Notes: generated by a model from the letters alone, not told the origin. Positions 8,818 through 20,809 are shown, counted from the first letter of the stretch. The stretch is DNA of 64,000 nucleotides from Oceanobacillus jordanicus (GCF_022095695.1 NZ_JAIFZM010000004.1:1-64000); one strand, 5' to 3'. Program-made: numbers and translations.

Positions 8818-8871
8818 TGTGGGTCATTGGAGGATTTTGGTCTAAGTAACGAAATTAGTTATTGGTAAGTA

Positions 8872-8900
8872 AAAAAACGATCCTTAGGGGATCGTTTTTT
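8872..8900. terminator. Bidirectional terminator between holA and rpsT
   Basis: Stem AAAAAACGATCC/GGATCGTTTTTT with A and T runs on both sides, so it can end transcripts from both the plus strand (holA) and the minus strand (rpsT). Confidence 0.9.
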
Positions 8901-8910
8901 ATTTGGTCTA

Positions 8911-9177
8911 TTAAGCACCGATTGTATTAACTTTTTTAGTCAAACGGGATTTTTGACGATCACCGTTGTTTTGATGAATAATTCCTTTTTGAACAGCTTT
9001 GTCAATATGCTTGATTGTTGACTGTAAAGCAGCTTGTGCGTTTTCCGCATCATTTGCTTCTACAAGACGTTCAACACGTTTAATTTGAGAACGCATTTCT
9101 GATTTCTGAGCGTTATTTTGCAAGCGTTTTTTGCTGCTTGTTTCTACGCGCTTCATTGCAGATTTAATATTAGCCAT
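8911..9177 (-). CDS. rpsT: 30S ribosomal protein S20 (bS20)
   Basis: An 88-residue basic helical protein that binds 16S rRNA early in 30S assembly. The sequence is typical: ANIKSAMKRVETSSKKRL at the start, Lys/Arg-rich helices and a KGIIHQNNGDRQKSRLTKKV tail. An AGGAGGTG SD site lies just upstream on the minus strand. It is monocistronic, divergent from gpr, and ends at a shared bidirectional terminator. Confidence 0.97.
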   Translation of the reverse strand: MANIKSAMKRVETSSKKRLQNNAQKSEMRSQIKRVERLVEANDAENAQAALQSTIKHIDKAVQKGIIHQNNGDRQKSRLTKKVNTIGA

Positions 9178-9399
9178 TATTTCACCTCCTAAAAGAACTT
9201 CAACTTACATTCCAATTCTAATGTATCCCAATCTAATTTAAGCAAAGGCAATGCCTTCATTACTTTGTTAGTGGACAAGAGACATTTTACCAAAGGAACC
9301 GATTGTTTTCAATAGCTTTGTTGTCTTCTTCGGCAAATTGTATGTTTTAGGTGAATTTGTCAATTCTAATTACTAATGAGTTCTGAAAGGATGAGAGAC

Positions 9400-10500
9400 A
9401 TGAAGGAGCAACAAGATAAGGTATTTCAAGTCCGTACAGACCTTGCTATTGAAGCAAAGGATATGTACGTGGAAAAGGATCAATCTGATGAAAGAAAGCT
9501 AACAGGGGTGACCATTAAAGAGAGAGAGCAAGACAACATAAAGATATCCTATGTTGATATAGACGAAGAGGGAGCCAAAATGCTTGGAAAGAAACCTGGT
9601 TCATACATTACCATTTATGCTGATGGTGTAAAAAAACAGGATACAGCCAGGCAGGAAGCAGCGGCTAAAATTTTGGCGAAGGAGTTAGAAGAACTAATCG
9701 CCAAAAATAATATAGGACCAGACAGTACTGGTTTAATTGTGGGGTTAGGAAATTGGAATGTTACCCCAGATGCACTAGGACCGATGACGGTTGAGAAAAT
9801 ACTTGTGACGAGTCACTTGTTTAAGCTTCAACAGGAAACGGTCTCTGAAGGATATCGCCCTGTTGCTGCAGTTACTCCAGGAGTGATGGGTGTAACAGGT
9901 ATAGAAACGAGTGATATCATCTTTGGGATTGTGGAGAAATTAAAACCGGATTTTGTTTTAGCAATTGATGCATTAGCTTCACGCTCTATTGAAAGAGTAA
10001 ACGAGACAATACAGCTATCTGATACTGGGATTCATCCAGGTTCAGGGGTAGGGAACAAAAGGAAAGAACTAAGTAAAGATACACTTGGTGTTCCGGTAAT
10101 GGCAATAGGTGTTCCAACAGTAGTAGATGCCGTAACTATTACTAGTGATACAATCGATTATATTTTAAAGCATTTTGGTAGGGAATGGAACGAGAAAGAC
10201 AGACCATCTAAGGCGCTCGCACCGGCAAGTATGAATTTTGGCGCCAAAAAATTTACAGAGGAAGACCTTCCAGATGATGAAAAGAGACAAACCTTTCTTG
10301 GTATTGTCGGCACACTATCTGATGAAGAAAAGCGGAAATTAATTACAGAAGTGCTGACACCGATTGGTCATAATCTAATGGTAACACCAAAAGAAGTAGA
10401 TGGATTTATGATTGATATGGCAAGTGTTATTTCTAATGGTATTAATGCAGCACTTCATGAAAAAGTAAATGTCGACAATTTTGCTTCCTATTCGAGATAG
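9400..10500 (+). CDS. gpr: Germination protease GPR
   Basis: Spore-specific protease that starts degradation of small acid-soluble proteins during germination; it is made as a zymogen in the forespore. The 366-residue protein carries the blocks of the family: VRTDLAIE near the N-terminus (region of the zymogen processing site), [45 protein letters not shown] and [19 protein letters not shown]. The ATG at 9400 has a GAAAGG site 9 bases upstream; the frame stays open to 9376. A GTATG (9340-9344) and CAATTCTA (9361-9368) pair resembles a SigG/SigF promoter, but only weakly. Confidence 0.96.
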   Translation: MKEQQDKVFQVRTDLAIEAKDMYVEKDQSDERKLTGVTIKEREQDNIKISYVDIDEEGAKMLGKKPGSYITIYADGVKKQDTARQEAAAKILAKELEELIAKNNIGPDSTGLIVGLGNWNVTPDALGPMTVEKILVTSHLFKLQQETVSEGYRPVAAVTPGVMGVTGIETSDIIFGIVEKLKPDFVLAIDALASRSIERVNETIQLSDTGIHPGSGVGNKRKELSKDTLGVPVMAIGVPTVVDAVTITSDTIDYILKHFGREWNEKDRPSKALAPASMNFGAKKFTEEDLPDDEKRQTFLGIVGTLSDEEKRKLITEVLTPIGHNLMVTPKEVDGFMIDMASVISNGINAALHEKVNVDNFASYSR

Positions 10501-10606
10501 TAAATGACTCTCTATTAAAGTCATAGCATTCTAAAAGAATTAGTTCTACTTCCGAAACACAGCTCATAGAGTTAACTATAGAGTTGGATTTCGGGAGGTT
10601 AGATGT

Positions 10607-11782
10607 ATGCTGCGGAGAAATAAAGGGATACAGACTTTATATAAAAGAGGTGGGCTATACTTGCTCGGTATCATCGTACTATTTATTGGTATCGGGATAC
10701 TCACCACCATAAAGCCAGCTTACCGATTATCATCAGAAGTCATTACCAATTTGACCAGTGATATCGATAGCTCTACCTTCCTCTATCTACTTGGAATGGA
10801 AAATAGAGTCTATAGAGAAGCATATCCAGAGGACAAAAGGATGCCAAAAATATCTTCAGCATTATTACAAGTTGCAACTAGTGTAAAGCCAAATGATCCA
10901 CGAAGCCTTCTCGGCAATGAATTACCTGGATTTTCGGAGTTTGACAGTCGTATTCTGATCGCTGGAGAAGGCACTAACTATACAAATTTACCAATGGAAT
11001 CATCTCCCCCTTTAGAGGATGTTCTAAAAGATCGTAATGCAGTAGTCAAAGAAAGCGAAGGCAATGTAGAAGAGGATAAGGAGAAAATTGAGGAGACAGA
11101 AGATACGCCTACCACAGGTGATCGAGATGTCGTTTATATATACAACACACACAATAGAGAGTCCTTTTTGCCGCACCTTCCTGGTGTGACAGATCCAAAT
11201 CAGGCGAGTCACAAAGAAGTTAATATAACAATGGTGAGTGATCGTCTTGCTGAATCATTAGAGAAAAATGGTATTGGTACCAGTGTAGATGATAGTGACA
11301 TTATGAGTATACTGAATGGCAAGGGTTGGGGCTATGGAAAGTCATACGACGCTTCTCGGGAAGTCGCAGCTGAGGCACTGGCAACAAATAAGGAAATCCA
11401 GTATGTCTTTGATTTGCATCGTGATTCGATTGCAAGGGAAAAAACAACCAAAAAGCTAAATGGAGAGAATTACGCCCGGATCATGTTTGTAGTGGGATTA
11501 GAGCACCCAAATCATGAAAAGAATCTAAAAGTCGCCACGGAACTTCATCATCTAATAGAGAAAAAGTACCCTGGGCTGAGCCGTGGGGTAATAACGAAAG
11601 CTGGCGCTGGTGTGAATGGTATTTATAATCAAGATCTTACGGAAAATGCGTTATTAGTAGAGGTTGGTGGAGTGGGAAATAATATGGATGAGCTTTACCG
11701 ATCAGCCGATGCAATTGCAGATGTGTTTAGTGAATTTTATTGGGATGCCGAGAAAGTTGATGCCAATGCGGAAGGGGAGTAA
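10607..11782 (+). CDS. spoIIP: Stage II sporulation protein P, amidase/endopeptidase
   Basis: Peptidoglycan hydrolase of the SpoIID-SpoIIM-SpoIIP engulfment machine. The 391 residues comprise a short basic head, one membrane anchor (about 17-36), an extracytoplasmic domain, an acidic linker (about 148-170) and the C-terminal SpoIIP catalytic domain. Zinc-ligand candidates are visible in IYNTHNRESF (His182, Glu185) and FDLHRDS (His271). The ATG follows a CGGGAGG site. It lies after gpr and is followed at 3 bases by yqxA, the conserved order. Confidence 0.95.
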   Translation: MLRRNKGIQTLYKRGGLYLLGIIVLFIGIGILTTIKPAYRLSSEVITNLTSDIDSSTFLYLLGMENRVYREAYPEDKRMPKISSALLQVATSVKPNDPRSLLGNELPGFSEFDSRILIAGEGTNYTNLPMESSPPLEDVLKDRNAVVKESEGNVEEDKEKIEETEDTPTTGDRDVVYIYNTHNRESFLPHLPGVTDPNQASHKEVNITMVSDRLAESLEKNGIGTSVDDSDIMSILNGKGWGYGKSYDASREVAAEALATNKEIQYVFDLHRDSIAREKTTKKLNGENYARIMFVVGLEHPNHEKNLKVATELHHLIEKKYPGLSRGVITKAGAGVNGIYNQDLTENALLVEVGGVGNNMDELYRSADAIADVFSEFYWDAEKVDANAEGE

Positions 11783-11785
11783 TCG

Positions 11786-12103
11786 ATGTTACGTTCAATC
11801 GTTGTCTTGTTATTGCTCGCTGTCTTTTTCCTGACGGGGATGCTATATGGCCTCAATAAGGACGAAGCAATGATCCTTGAAGAACCGAAAGCAGAACAGC
11901 TTGATGAATCGAAGGAAGAGCTACCTGTTTCGGGGAATGAGAAAGAGACAGAAGAGTCACCTGATAATTCTGCTACCTCTCTCCAAATGGAAGAACCAAC
12001 AAATCTCACCCAAAAGACGGCTTCTATAATGGAGGCCGGTGTTAAAGGCTTTTATGAAGCAATTGTACAGATTATGTACCAAATCTCACAGATCTTTTTT
12101 TAG
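11786..12103 (+). CDS. yqxA: YqxA family small membrane protein
   Basis: A 105-residue protein with one N-terminal membrane segment (about residues 4-21), then a strongly acidic linker and a short amphipathic C-terminus. It matches YqxA in position directly behind spoIIP and in layout. Function unknown; coupling to spoIIP (3-base gap) suggests a sporulation or cell-envelope role, which is inference. Confidence 0.75.
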   Translation: MLRSIVVLLLLAVFFLTGMLYGLNKDEAMILEEPKAEQLDESKEELPVSGNEKETEESPDNSATSLQMEEPTNLTQKTASIMEAGVKGFYEAIVQIMYQISQIFF

Positions 12104-12109
12104 GGGGGG

Positions 12110-12141
12110 AGCAAGGATGCTTATAACATCTTTGCTTTTTT
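12110..12141 (+). terminator. Terminator after yqxA
   Basis: Stem AGCAA-GATG/CATC-TTGCT with a small internal mismatch, followed by TTTTTTTC. It ends the gpr-spoIIP-yqxA region. Confidence 0.8.
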
Positions 12142-12296
12142 TCGTTCTATGAAAGGATGCGTTCACACATGCTACCTTTCAATACTAGCGAGATTTTCTC
12201 AACTTAACAAAGAAGATTTGCTATAGATTTCAGCCAGAGACTTTCTTTCTATCTCATAAGTCAGGTGGTGACGCTTTATTCGTATTTCGATATTTC

Positions 12297-12325
12297 TTGA
12301 ATATAAGGCAGGCTATTGCTATAAT
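12297..12325 (+). promoter_or_regulatory. Putative SigA promoter upstream of lepA
   Basis: TTGAAT (12297-12302), a 17-base spacer and a perfect TATAAT (12320-12325). It lies ~330 bases before lepA with no gene in between. Confidence 0.7.
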
Positions 12326-12435
12326 CAATGCTAGCCCTTATCGTTGTTAGAAGTAGGAGTTTTTAAGAGGTTGCTCCACCCGAGTTATAGATTATTATTT
12401 GATAGTGAACTTAAAGGGGATTCATAATCCTTATA

Positions 12436-12585
12436 TAAAGTGAAACTTCAATCAGTGGGGGTTTTCATTCTTCCCCCACTGATTGTTAGTTGAGCGAATC
12501 GGGATGTTAGCGTCCGTTTACTCCTACTAACGGTTTCACCTCATGTTTGAAGTGGGAGTCTTACGGACGGTTACACCGGGATAAA
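12436..12585. repeat. Structured intergenic repeat, copy B (inverted relative to copy A)
   Basis: Reverse-complement copy of the element at 4097-4250, about 150 bp. Its terminal hairpin is a perfect 11-bp stem, ATCAGTGGGGG/CCCCCACTGAT (12451-12461 with 12473-12483); the outer stem is CGTCCGT/ACGGACG (12511-12517 with 12563-12569). Differences from copy A fall largely in loops or keep the pairing, so the fold rather than a coding frame appears conserved. Confidence 0.8.
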
Positions 12586-12652
12586 TTACAACGATAAATT
12601 TGGAACTTTTATCTAATTTAAGATAAAAGGCATGTAGGAGTGAACACCAATA

Positions 12653-14461
12653 ATGGCAAAAAAACAGAGAAATGTCCGTAACTTTTCAATTATCGCCCAT
12701 ATTGACCACGGCAAATCTACGTTGGCTGATCGGATTTTGGAAAACACCAAAGCGATAACACAACGCGAAATGAAGGATCAGTTACTGGACGCAATGGACC
12801 TTGAAAGAGAACGCGGTATTACAATTAAATTAAATGCAGTTCAGTTGGAATATACAAGCAAAAGTGGAGAAGAATTTATATTTCATCTAATTGACACACC
12901 GGGACATGTGGATTTTACATATGAAGTTTCTAGAAGTTTGGCTGCCTGCGAAGGAGCAATCCTAGTAGTGGATGCAGCCCAAGGGATCGAAGCACAGACG
13001 TTGGCGAATGTTTATCTAGCATTAGATAATGAACTTGAAATAATTCCAGTCATTAATAAGATTGACCTCCCAAGTGCTGATCCAGACCGGGTGAAGCAGG
13101 AGTTGGAAGATGTTATCGGCATTGATCAGGATGACGTTATTCTAGCAAGCGCCAAATCGAATATCGGTATTGAAGACATATTGGAACGGATTACCGAAGC
13201 AGTCCCTGCGCCAGCGGGAGATGTTGAAAAGCCCCTTCAAGCATTAATTTTCGATTCATTATACGATTCTTATCGTGGGGTTGTTGCCTATGTATGTATT
13301 AAAGAAGGATCTGTAAAAGTTGGAGACAAAATACAGATGATGGCAACCGGAAAAACATTCGAAGTGAATGAGCTAGGTGTTTTCGGACCGAAGCCTATTA
13401 GTAAAAAGGAACTTACAGTAGGAGATGTAGGTTTCCTAACAGCCTCCATTAAAAATGTTGGGGATTCTAGAGTTGGGGATACCATTACACTTGCTAATAG
13501 ACCTGCTACAGAGCCGTTACCAGGCTACCGCAGACTGAATCCTATGGTATTCTGTGGTCTTTATCCTGTCGATTCGAATGACTATAATGATCTTAGAGAG
13601 GCGCTTGAACGACTTGAATTAAATGATTCTTCTCTACAATACGAACCTGAAACATCACAGGCATTAGGCTTTGGTTTCCGCTGTGGTTTTCTTGGTCTAT
13701 TGCATATGGAAATTATTCAGGAACGAGTTGAGAGAGAATTTAATATTGATTTAATAACTACTGCTCCTAGTGTAATCTACGAAGTTGAGCAAACGAATGG
13801 AGAACTGATGGAGATAGATAATCCATCATTAATGCCAGATCCTCAACAAATAAGTCAAATTCGAGAGCCATTCGTCAAGGCTACGATAATGGTACCTAAT
13901 GAGTACGTGGGTGCGGTTATGGAAATAACGCAGAAAAAGCGCGGGCAATTTATTGATATGGAATATTTAGATGACATTCGCGTTAATGTAGTATATAACA
14001 TTCCTTTATCAGAAATAGTGTATGATTTCTTTGATCAACTAAAATCTCAAACAAAAGGGTATGCATCTTTTGATTATGAGTTAATTGGTTATAGAGAATC
14101 TACATTAGTTAAAATGGATATTCTTCTAAATGCAGAAACGATTGATGCGCTTTCCTTTATTGTTCATCGTGATTTTGCTTATGAAAGAGGAAAGCAAATT
14201 GTCGACAAATTAAAAGAACTTATTCCACGCCAGCAATTTGAGGTCCCTGTTCAAGCGGCGATTGGGAATAAAATCGTAGCCCGTTCCACTATTAAAGCAA
14301 TGCGTAAAAATGTGCTAGCTAAATGTTACGGTGGGGACATATCACGGAAACGTAAATTATTAGAGAAACAAAAAGAGGGTAAAAAACGAATGAAGATGGT
14401 AGGCTCTGTTGAAGTGCCACAAGAAGCATTTATGGCCGTCTTACAAATGAATGATGATTAA
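12653..14461 (+). CDS. lepA: Elongation factor 4 (LepA), ribosome back-translocase GTPase
   Basis: Translational GTPase acting on stalled or mispositioned ribosomes. The 602 residues have the EF-G-like order: G domain with AHIDHGKST (15-23), DTPGH (81-85), NKID (135-138) and SAKS, then domain II, EF-G-like domains III and V, and the LepA-specific C-terminal domain ending near [16 protein letters not shown]. The ATG follows a TAGGAGTG SD site. hemW follows, probably in the same operon. Confidence 0.98.
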   Translation: MAKKQRNVRNFSIIAHIDHGKSTLADRILENTKAITQREMKDQLLDAMDLERERGITIKLNAVQLEYTSKSGEEFIFHLIDTPGHVDFTYEVSRSLAACEGAILVVDAAQGIEAQTLANVYLALDNELEIIPVINKIDLPSADPDRVKQELEDVIGIDQDDVILASAKSNIGIEDILERITEAVPAPAGDVEKPLQALIFDSLYDSYRGVVAYVCIKEGSVKVGDKIQMMATGKTFEVNELGVFGPKPISKKELTVGDVGFLTASIKNVGDSRVGDTITLANRPATEPLPGYRRLNPMVFCGLYPVDSNDYNDLREALERLELNDSSLQYEPETSQALGFGFRCGFLGLLHMEIIQERVEREFNIDLITTAPSVIYEVEQTNGELMEIDNPSLMPDPQQISQIREPFVKATIMVPNEYVGAVMEITQKKRGQFIDMEYLDDIRVNVVYNIPLSEIVYDFFDQLKSQTKGYASFDYELIGYRESTLVKMDILLNAETIDALSFIVHRDFAYERGKQIVDKLKELIPRQQFEVPVQAAIGNKIVARSTIKAMRKNVLAKCYGGDISRKRKLLEKQKEGKKRMKMVGSVEVPQEAFMAVLQMNDD

Positions 14462-14536
14462 TCGTAAAGGGAGGGAGAACTTGTGGGTGTTAAAGCCTGC
14501 AGGTTTCCCTTTTCCTTTTACACTGGAGGATTTACA

Positions 14537-15694
14537 TTGAAAAACGAAATTCAATCGGTTTATGTTCATATTCCGTTCTGTGAGCAGATCTGTCACTATT
14601 GTGATTTCACCAAGTTTTTCTTTAATGAAAAGCTGGCTACAGAGTATATAGAGGCATTAGCAAATGAAATTAATACGAATGTACCAGGTGAGAAAAACAA
14701 AATCAAAACAATTTTTATCGGCGGAGGAACCCCTACTGCATTGACTTTAACGCAGCTTACATCCCTTTTAAAAATTATTGATACAAAATTTGATGTTTCA
14801 AGTTGCGAAGAATATACGATTGAAGCAAATCCAGGTGATTTTGATGAACAAAAGATACAGCTTCTTGCAGCATATGGTGTCAATCGAATCTCTCTAGGAG
14901 TACAGGTGTTTGATGACCAAAAGTTAGAAGAACTGGGGCGACTGCATAAAATTAAAGATGTTTATCAAACTGTAGATAGATTAAAGCAACATGGTTTCTC
15001 AAATATAAGTCTTGATTTGATTTATGCTTTGCCGAACCAGACGGTAGACCAGTTCAAGGGATCATTAGAAGAAGCTATGTCTTTTGGACTTCCACATTTG
15101 TCTACTTATGCATTGCAAATCGAACCAAAGACAGTATTTTATCAGAAGCATAAAAAAGGGAAACTTCATCGTCCAGCACAGGAAGAAGAAGTTGACATGT
15201 ATCATTTACTAAGGGAGACGACGAAAGCTTATGGGGTTGAGCAATACGAAATAAGTAATTTTGCGAAACCAGGATACGAAAGTAAGCATAATTTAACTTA
15301 CTGGGGTAATGAATATTATTACGGCTTTGGGGCTGGTGCATATGGTTATTTACCAGGTAAACGTTACGGGAATATCAAGCCACTTCCAGCTTATACAAAG
15401 CAAGCAATGAAAGACGGCCACCCAATTCTTCATGTAGATACTATTACTAGGAAAGAAAGAATTGAAGAAGAAATGTTCCTAGGTCTTCGTAGAACGAAAG
15501 GGGTAAGTAAGAAGCATTTTCAAAATAAGTTTGGCATGGCCCCAGCAGATCTTTACAGTAATTCGATTGAGGAGCTTATTCGTAGAGATTGGTTGGCTGA
15601 AGATAAAGAATGGTTGCGTCTAACAGATGACGGTCTTCTTCTTGCAAACGAAGTATTTGAACGTTTCTTACTTGATGATCCGGTTACAATATAA
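14537..15694 (+). CDS. hemW: HemW, radical SAM heme chaperone
   Basis: Radical SAM protein of the HemN/HemW family. The cluster cysteines are C15, C19 and C22 in CEQICHYCDF. A Phe replaces the fourth Cys found in true coproporphyrinogen oxidase HemN, which assigns it to HemW, the heme-trafficking branch. GGGTPTAL (SAM region) and the C-terminal HemN domain are present. Length is 385 residues. The frame is open from 14483, but TTG at 14537 has a TGGAGGA site 6 bases upstream and gives the family N-terminus. Confidence 0.9.
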   Translation: MKNEIQSVYVHIPFCEQICHYCDFTKFFFNEKLATEYIEALANEINTNVPGEKNKIKTIFIGGGTPTALTLTQLTSLLKIIDTKFDVSSCEEYTIEANPGDFDEQKIQLLAAYGVNRISLGVQVFDDQKLEELGRLHKIKDVYQTVDRLKQHGFSNISLDLIYALPNQTVDQFKGSLEEAMSFGLPHLSTYALQIEPKTVFYQKHKKGKLHRPAQEEEVDMYHLLRETTKAYGVEQYEISNFAKPGYESKHNLTYWGNEYYYGFGAGAYGYLPGKRYGNIKPLPAYTKQAMKDGHPILHVDTITRKERIEEEMFLGLRRTKGVSKKHFQNKFGMAPADLYSNSIEELIRRDWLAEDKEWLRLTDDGLLLANEVFERFLLDDPVTI

Positions 15695-15765
15695 GAAATG
15701 AAGATAACCAATCTTTTTTAAATGTTGGTTCTTATGTGGAATTTTCAATTTGTAAGGCATGGTCG

Positions 15766-15794
15766 TTGACAAAAAAATTATGATTTGATAATTT
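15766..15794 (+). promoter_or_regulatory. Putative SigA promoter of the hrcA operon
   Basis: TTGACA (15766-15771), 17 bases, then TAATTT (15789-15794; the overlapping GATAAT is an alternative). It lies immediately upstream of the CIRCE operator. Confidence 0.6.
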
Positions 15795-15804
15795 AATATT
15801 AGAA

Positions 15805-15831
15805 TTAGCACTCGCTGCTAGAGAGTGCTAA
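15805..15831. promoter_or_regulatory. CIRCE operator (HrcA binding site)
   Basis: Perfect inverted repeat TTAGCACTC, 9-base spacer, GAGTGCTAA. This is exactly the CIRCE consensus, 14 bases before the hrcA start, so hrcA-grpE-dnaK should be repressed by HrcA and derepressed by heat. Confidence 0.97.
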
Positions 15832-15845
15832 CAGGGGTGATCATC

Positions 15846-16877
15846 ATGTTAACAGAAAGGCAGTTATTAATACTACAAGTCATTGTTGATGATTTCATCG
15901 AGTCAGCTCATCCTGTTGGGTCTAGAGCTATTTCAAAGAAAGAGCATATACCATTTAGTGCTGCAACAATTCGCAACGAAATGGCAGATATAGAAGAGCA
16001 AGGCTACCTGGAAAAGACACATTCTTCCTCTGGGAGAGTCCCGTCTGAAAAGGGCTATCGCTATTATGTTGATCATTTGATTTCTCCGGCGGGGCAAACT
16101 CACAAGGGGAATGTTATCAGCCATATGTTAAAGGATGGGTTTTTCGAATTTGAACAGATTGTTCAAATGTCAGCCGAAGTACTGTCTGAATTAACCAACT
16201 ATACATCCATTATTTTGGGGCCGGAATTATTCGAAACGAAGTTGAAGCAAGTACAGTTGATTACGTTATCGGCACATACAGCTGTAGCTATCCTTGTAAC
16301 GAATACAGGTCATGTTGAACACAGATCGTTTTCCATTCCGGCTGAGGTAAACCCATCAGATTTGGAAAGAATGGTAAACATCTTGAATACTCGGTTGCAT
16401 GATGTACCTATTTTAAAGCTGCAAGAGATTTTCAACACAGAAATTGCAGCTATGATGAAGATGTATGTAGAGGATTTTGATCGATCCTATGATTACCTTA
16501 AAGCAGCATTTTTGTCAGATCACCCGGTCAAACTTTATATTGGTGGTAAATCTAATATTTTAAGACAGCCTGAATTTAACGATGTGGATAAAATCCGCTC
16601 TTTCTTTACCATGATGGATAAAGAAGAAGAAATAATTAGCCTGCTCAAACATACAGACCATGGTATTAATGTCTCGATCGGCAAAGAAAACGAAGTAGAT
16701 GCAATTAAAGATTTCAGCTTAATTACCTCCTCCTACCAGTTAGGGGATGGGCAACTTGGAACGATTGCATTACTAGGTCCGATGAGAATGGAATACAAAA
16801 AGGTCATTTCGCTGCTGAACATTGTATCGAATGAAATGACAGATGCATTGTACATGTGGTATAAAAACAATGAGTAA
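15846..16877 (+). CDS. hrcA: Heat-inducible transcription repressor HrcA
   Basis: Repressor that binds CIRCE and needs GroEL to stay active. The 343 residues have an N-terminal winged helix (RQLLILQVIVDDFIESAHPVGSR; FSAATIRNEMADIEEQGYLEKTHSSSGRVPS), a GAF-like middle and the C-terminal dimerisation region. The ATG at 15846 with an AGGGGTGATC site upstream gives the standard MLTERQ start; upstream in-frame codons from 15825 overlap CIRCE and are unlikely to be used. First gene of the class I heat-shock operon. Confidence 0.97.
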   Translation: MLTERQLLILQVIVDDFIESAHPVGSRAISKKEHIPFSAATIRNEMADIEEQGYLEKTHSSSGRVPSEKGYRYYVDHLISPAGQTHKGNVISHMLKDGFFEFEQIVQMSAEVLSELTNYTSIILGPELFETKLKQVQLITLSAHTAVAILVTNTGHVEHRSFSIPAEVNPSDLERMVNILNTRLHDVPILKLQEIFNTEIAAMMKMYVEDFDRSYDYLKAAFLSDHPVKLYIGGKSNILRQPEFNDVDKIRSFFTMMDKEEEIISLLKHTDHGINVSIGKENEVDAIKDFSLITSSYQLGDGQLGTIALLGPMRMEYKKVISLLNIVSNEMTDALYMWYKNNE

Positions 16878-16958
16878 ACAGTTGAAGGCAGACCATTTTA
16901 TCTACAGTACATGAAGTGGTATAGTTTAACAGGATGATTTAATAGGAGGTGGCACATA

Positions 16959-17540
16959 GTGGAAAACGAAGATAAAAACGTTATAAATGAAAATGAAACA
17001 GAAAATAATGAATCAGAACATATAGAAGTGATTGATTCAGAAGAAAGCATCATGGAAGAAGCTGGAAACGCAGGAGAGAGTCCGGACCCCTTACAACAAG
17101 AAGTGGACAAACTAAAGCAAGAAAAAGATGAAGTATACGGACGCTTTTTGCGATTGCAGGCTGAATTCGATAATTTTAAGAAAAGAACACAAAAACAAAA
17201 AGAAGCTGATCGCAAGTACAAATCACAAGACTTGGTAAATGATTTGTTACCTGCGGTTGATAACTTTGAAAGAGCCCTTCAGGTAGAAAGTTCTGAGGAA
17301 AATGCGGGGCTGGTTGAGGGAATTACAATGGTTTACCGTCAACTTAAGGATGCATTGAAGTCAGCTGGTGTGGAAGAAATTGAAACCACTGGCAAGGAAT
17401 TCGATCCTAATCTTCATCACGCTGTAATGCAAATTGAAGATGCTGAATTAGAAGCGAACACCGTAGTAGAAGAGCTGCAAAAAGGTTATATGCTTAAAGA
17501 TCGTGTTATTCGACCAGCAATGGTTAAAGTGAATAAATAA
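16959..17540 (+). CDS. grpE: Nucleotide exchange factor GrpE
   Basis: Co-chaperone that releases ADP from DnaK. The 193 residues show a highly acidic disordered N-terminus (about 1-45), a long coiled coil (LQQEVDKLKQEKDEVYGRFLRLQAEFDNFKKRT region) and the C-terminal beta wing (EEIETTGKEFDPNLHHAVMQ, GYMLKDRVIRPAMVKV). It starts with GTG at 16959 behind a strong AGGAGGTGG site and sits between hrcA and dnaK. Confidence 0.97.
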   Translation: MENEDKNVINENETENNESEHIEVIDSEESIMEEAGNAGESPDPLQQEVDKLKQEKDEVYGRFLRLQAEFDNFKKRTQKQKEADRKYKSQDLVNDLLPAVDNFERALQVESSEENAGLVEGITMVYRQLKDALKSAGVEEIETTGKEFDPNLHHAVMQIEDAELEANTVVEELQKGYMLKDRVIRPAMVKVNK

Positions 17541-19412
<1,872 letters not shown>

Positions 19413-19468
19413 TGCAGGATATCTCGCTATAATATAAATATAGTGGGAGAGATCTTACCCTGTAATCC

Positions 19469-19506
19469 AAAGTCAAAGTCAGGATTCTCTTGGCTTTGAC
19501 TTTTTT
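19469..19506 (+). terminator. Terminator between dnaK and dnaJ
   Basis: Perfect 10-bp stem AAAGTCAAAG/CTTTGACTTT with a T run. It separates the CIRCE-controlled genes from dnaJ and the genes after it. Confidence 0.85.
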
Positions 19507-19675
19507 ACACATTGTGAAAGTAAAAAAATCACCTATATAGGATTTTGTTGTTTCAAGTGTTCAAATTCATTTTGTTGAGTGGTTGTGGTTTTTACAGAAA
19601 GCTAAAACCGATTTGCCATGCGAGTTAACTTGATGATATGATAAAATTTATGCAATAGTGTGTGTCGGGAGAGTG

Positions 19676-20809
19676 ATGGAGTTGAGTAAGCGAGATTATT
19701 ATGACGTTCTTGGGGTAAGTAAAGAGGCTCCAAAAGAAGAAATAAAGAAAGCTTATCGTAAATTGGCAAGAAAATATCATCCAGACGTGAATAAAGAAGC
19801 AGATGCATCAGAAAAATTTAAAGAAGCAAAAGAAGCTTATGAGGTGCTTAGTAACGAGCAGAAACGTGCTCAATATGATCAATTTGGTCATGCAGATCCT
19901 CAAGGACAGGGATTCGGTGGATTTGGCGGCGGAGCTCAAGACTTCGGTGGTTTCGGAGATATCTTTGATATGTTCTTCGGCGGCGGGGGTAGACGAAGAG
20001 ACCCCAATGCACCGCAACAAGGCGCTGATTTACAATATACTATGGTTCTCGATTTTAAAGAGGCCATATTTGGCAAGGAAACAGATATTACAATTCCTAA
20101 AGAAGAAAACTGTGATACATGTGATGGGTCTGGAGCTAAACCTGGGACTAAAACAAAAACATGTTCGCACTGTAACGGTTCTGGACAGTTAAATATGGAA
20201 CAGAACACTCCTTTCGGTAGGGTTGTAAACAAACGAGTTTGTAATTACTGTAGCGGTACCGGTAAAATAATTCCTGAAAAGTGTAATACTTGTGGAGGAA
20301 ATGGAAAAGTCAAGAAGCATAAGAAAATCCATATTACAATACCAGCCGGAATAGATGAAGGTCAGCAAATTCGAGTTTCTGGTAAGGGTGAAGCAGGCGT
20401 AAACGGAGGACCTCCAGGCGATTTATATGTTGTGGTTCAGGTGAGAAGAGATGAATTCTTTGAACGTGAAGGAGATCATATTTTCTGTGAACTGCCACTA
20501 ACCTTTGCACAGGCTGCACTTGGTGATGAAGTAGAAGTTCCGACGGTTCATGGAAATGTAATGCTTAAAATACCAGCCGGAACCCAAACAGGCAAAACTT
20601 TCCGTATGAAAGGGAAAGGGGCACCCAATGTTCGTGGTTATGGACAAGGTGACCAACATATTAAAGTCAAAATAGTTACACCTACCAAGTTAACTGAGAA
20701 ACAAAAAGAATTATTAAGGGAATTTAATGATATAGCTGGGAATGAAGCTACAGATGAGCAGGAGAGTTCTCTGTTCCAGCGATTTAAAAAAGCTTTTAAA
20801 AGTGAATAA
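19676..20809 (+). CDS. dnaJ: Chaperone DnaJ (Hsp40)
   Basis: Type I J-protein of 377 residues that stimulates DnaK. It has the J domain with HPD (in YHPDVN), a Gly/Phe-rich linker, four zinc-binding CxxCxGxG repeats ([32 protein letters not shown]) and two C-terminal substrate-binding domains. The ATG at 19676 is 4 bases after GGGAG; a TTG at 19682 is an alternative. The 263-base gap to dnaK includes a terminator, and GATATGATAAAAT (around 19634-19648) may hold a -10 for a separate promoter. Confidence 0.97.
   Translation: MELSKRDYYDVLGVSKEAPKEEIKKAYRKLARKYHPDVNKEADASEKFKEAKEAYEVLSNEQKRAQYDQFGHADPQGQGFGGFGGGAQDFGGFGDIFDMFFGGGGRRRDPNAPQQGADLQYTMVLDFKEAIFGKETDITIPKEENCDTCDGSGAKPGTKTKTCSHCNGSGQLNMEQNTPFGRVVNKRVCNYCSGTGKIIPEKCNTCGGNGKVKKHKKIHITIPAGIDEGQQIRVSGKGEAGVNGGPPGDLYVVVQVRRDEFFEREGDHIFCELPLTFAQAALGDEVEVPTVHGNVMLKIPAGTQTGKTFRMKGKGAPNVRGYGQGDQHIKVKIVTPTKLTEKQKELLREFNDIAGNEATDEQESSLFQRFKKAFKSE

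Larger units (their letters stand above)
12142..12652. other. Gene-free leader region upstream of lepA
   Basis: About 510 bases without a gene. It contains a near-consensus promoter (12297-12325), the second copy of the structured repeat (12436-12585), and the lepA SD site. If the promoter serves lepA, the mRNA leader would be roughly 320 nt and include the repeat. Confidence 0.7.

Noticed and set aside
10503-10524. ATGACT/AGTCAT hairpin after gpr as terminator
   Set aside because: Six-bp stem with an AT-rich loop and no T run; too weak to call.
14483-14536. Extended N-terminus of hemW from 14483
   Set aside because: The extra 18 residues are not family-like, and the TTG at 14537 has a strong SD site and gives the expected start.
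15694-15740. AACCAA/TTGGTT inverted repeat after hemW as terminator
   Set aside because: Short stem with its T run in the loop rather than after it.
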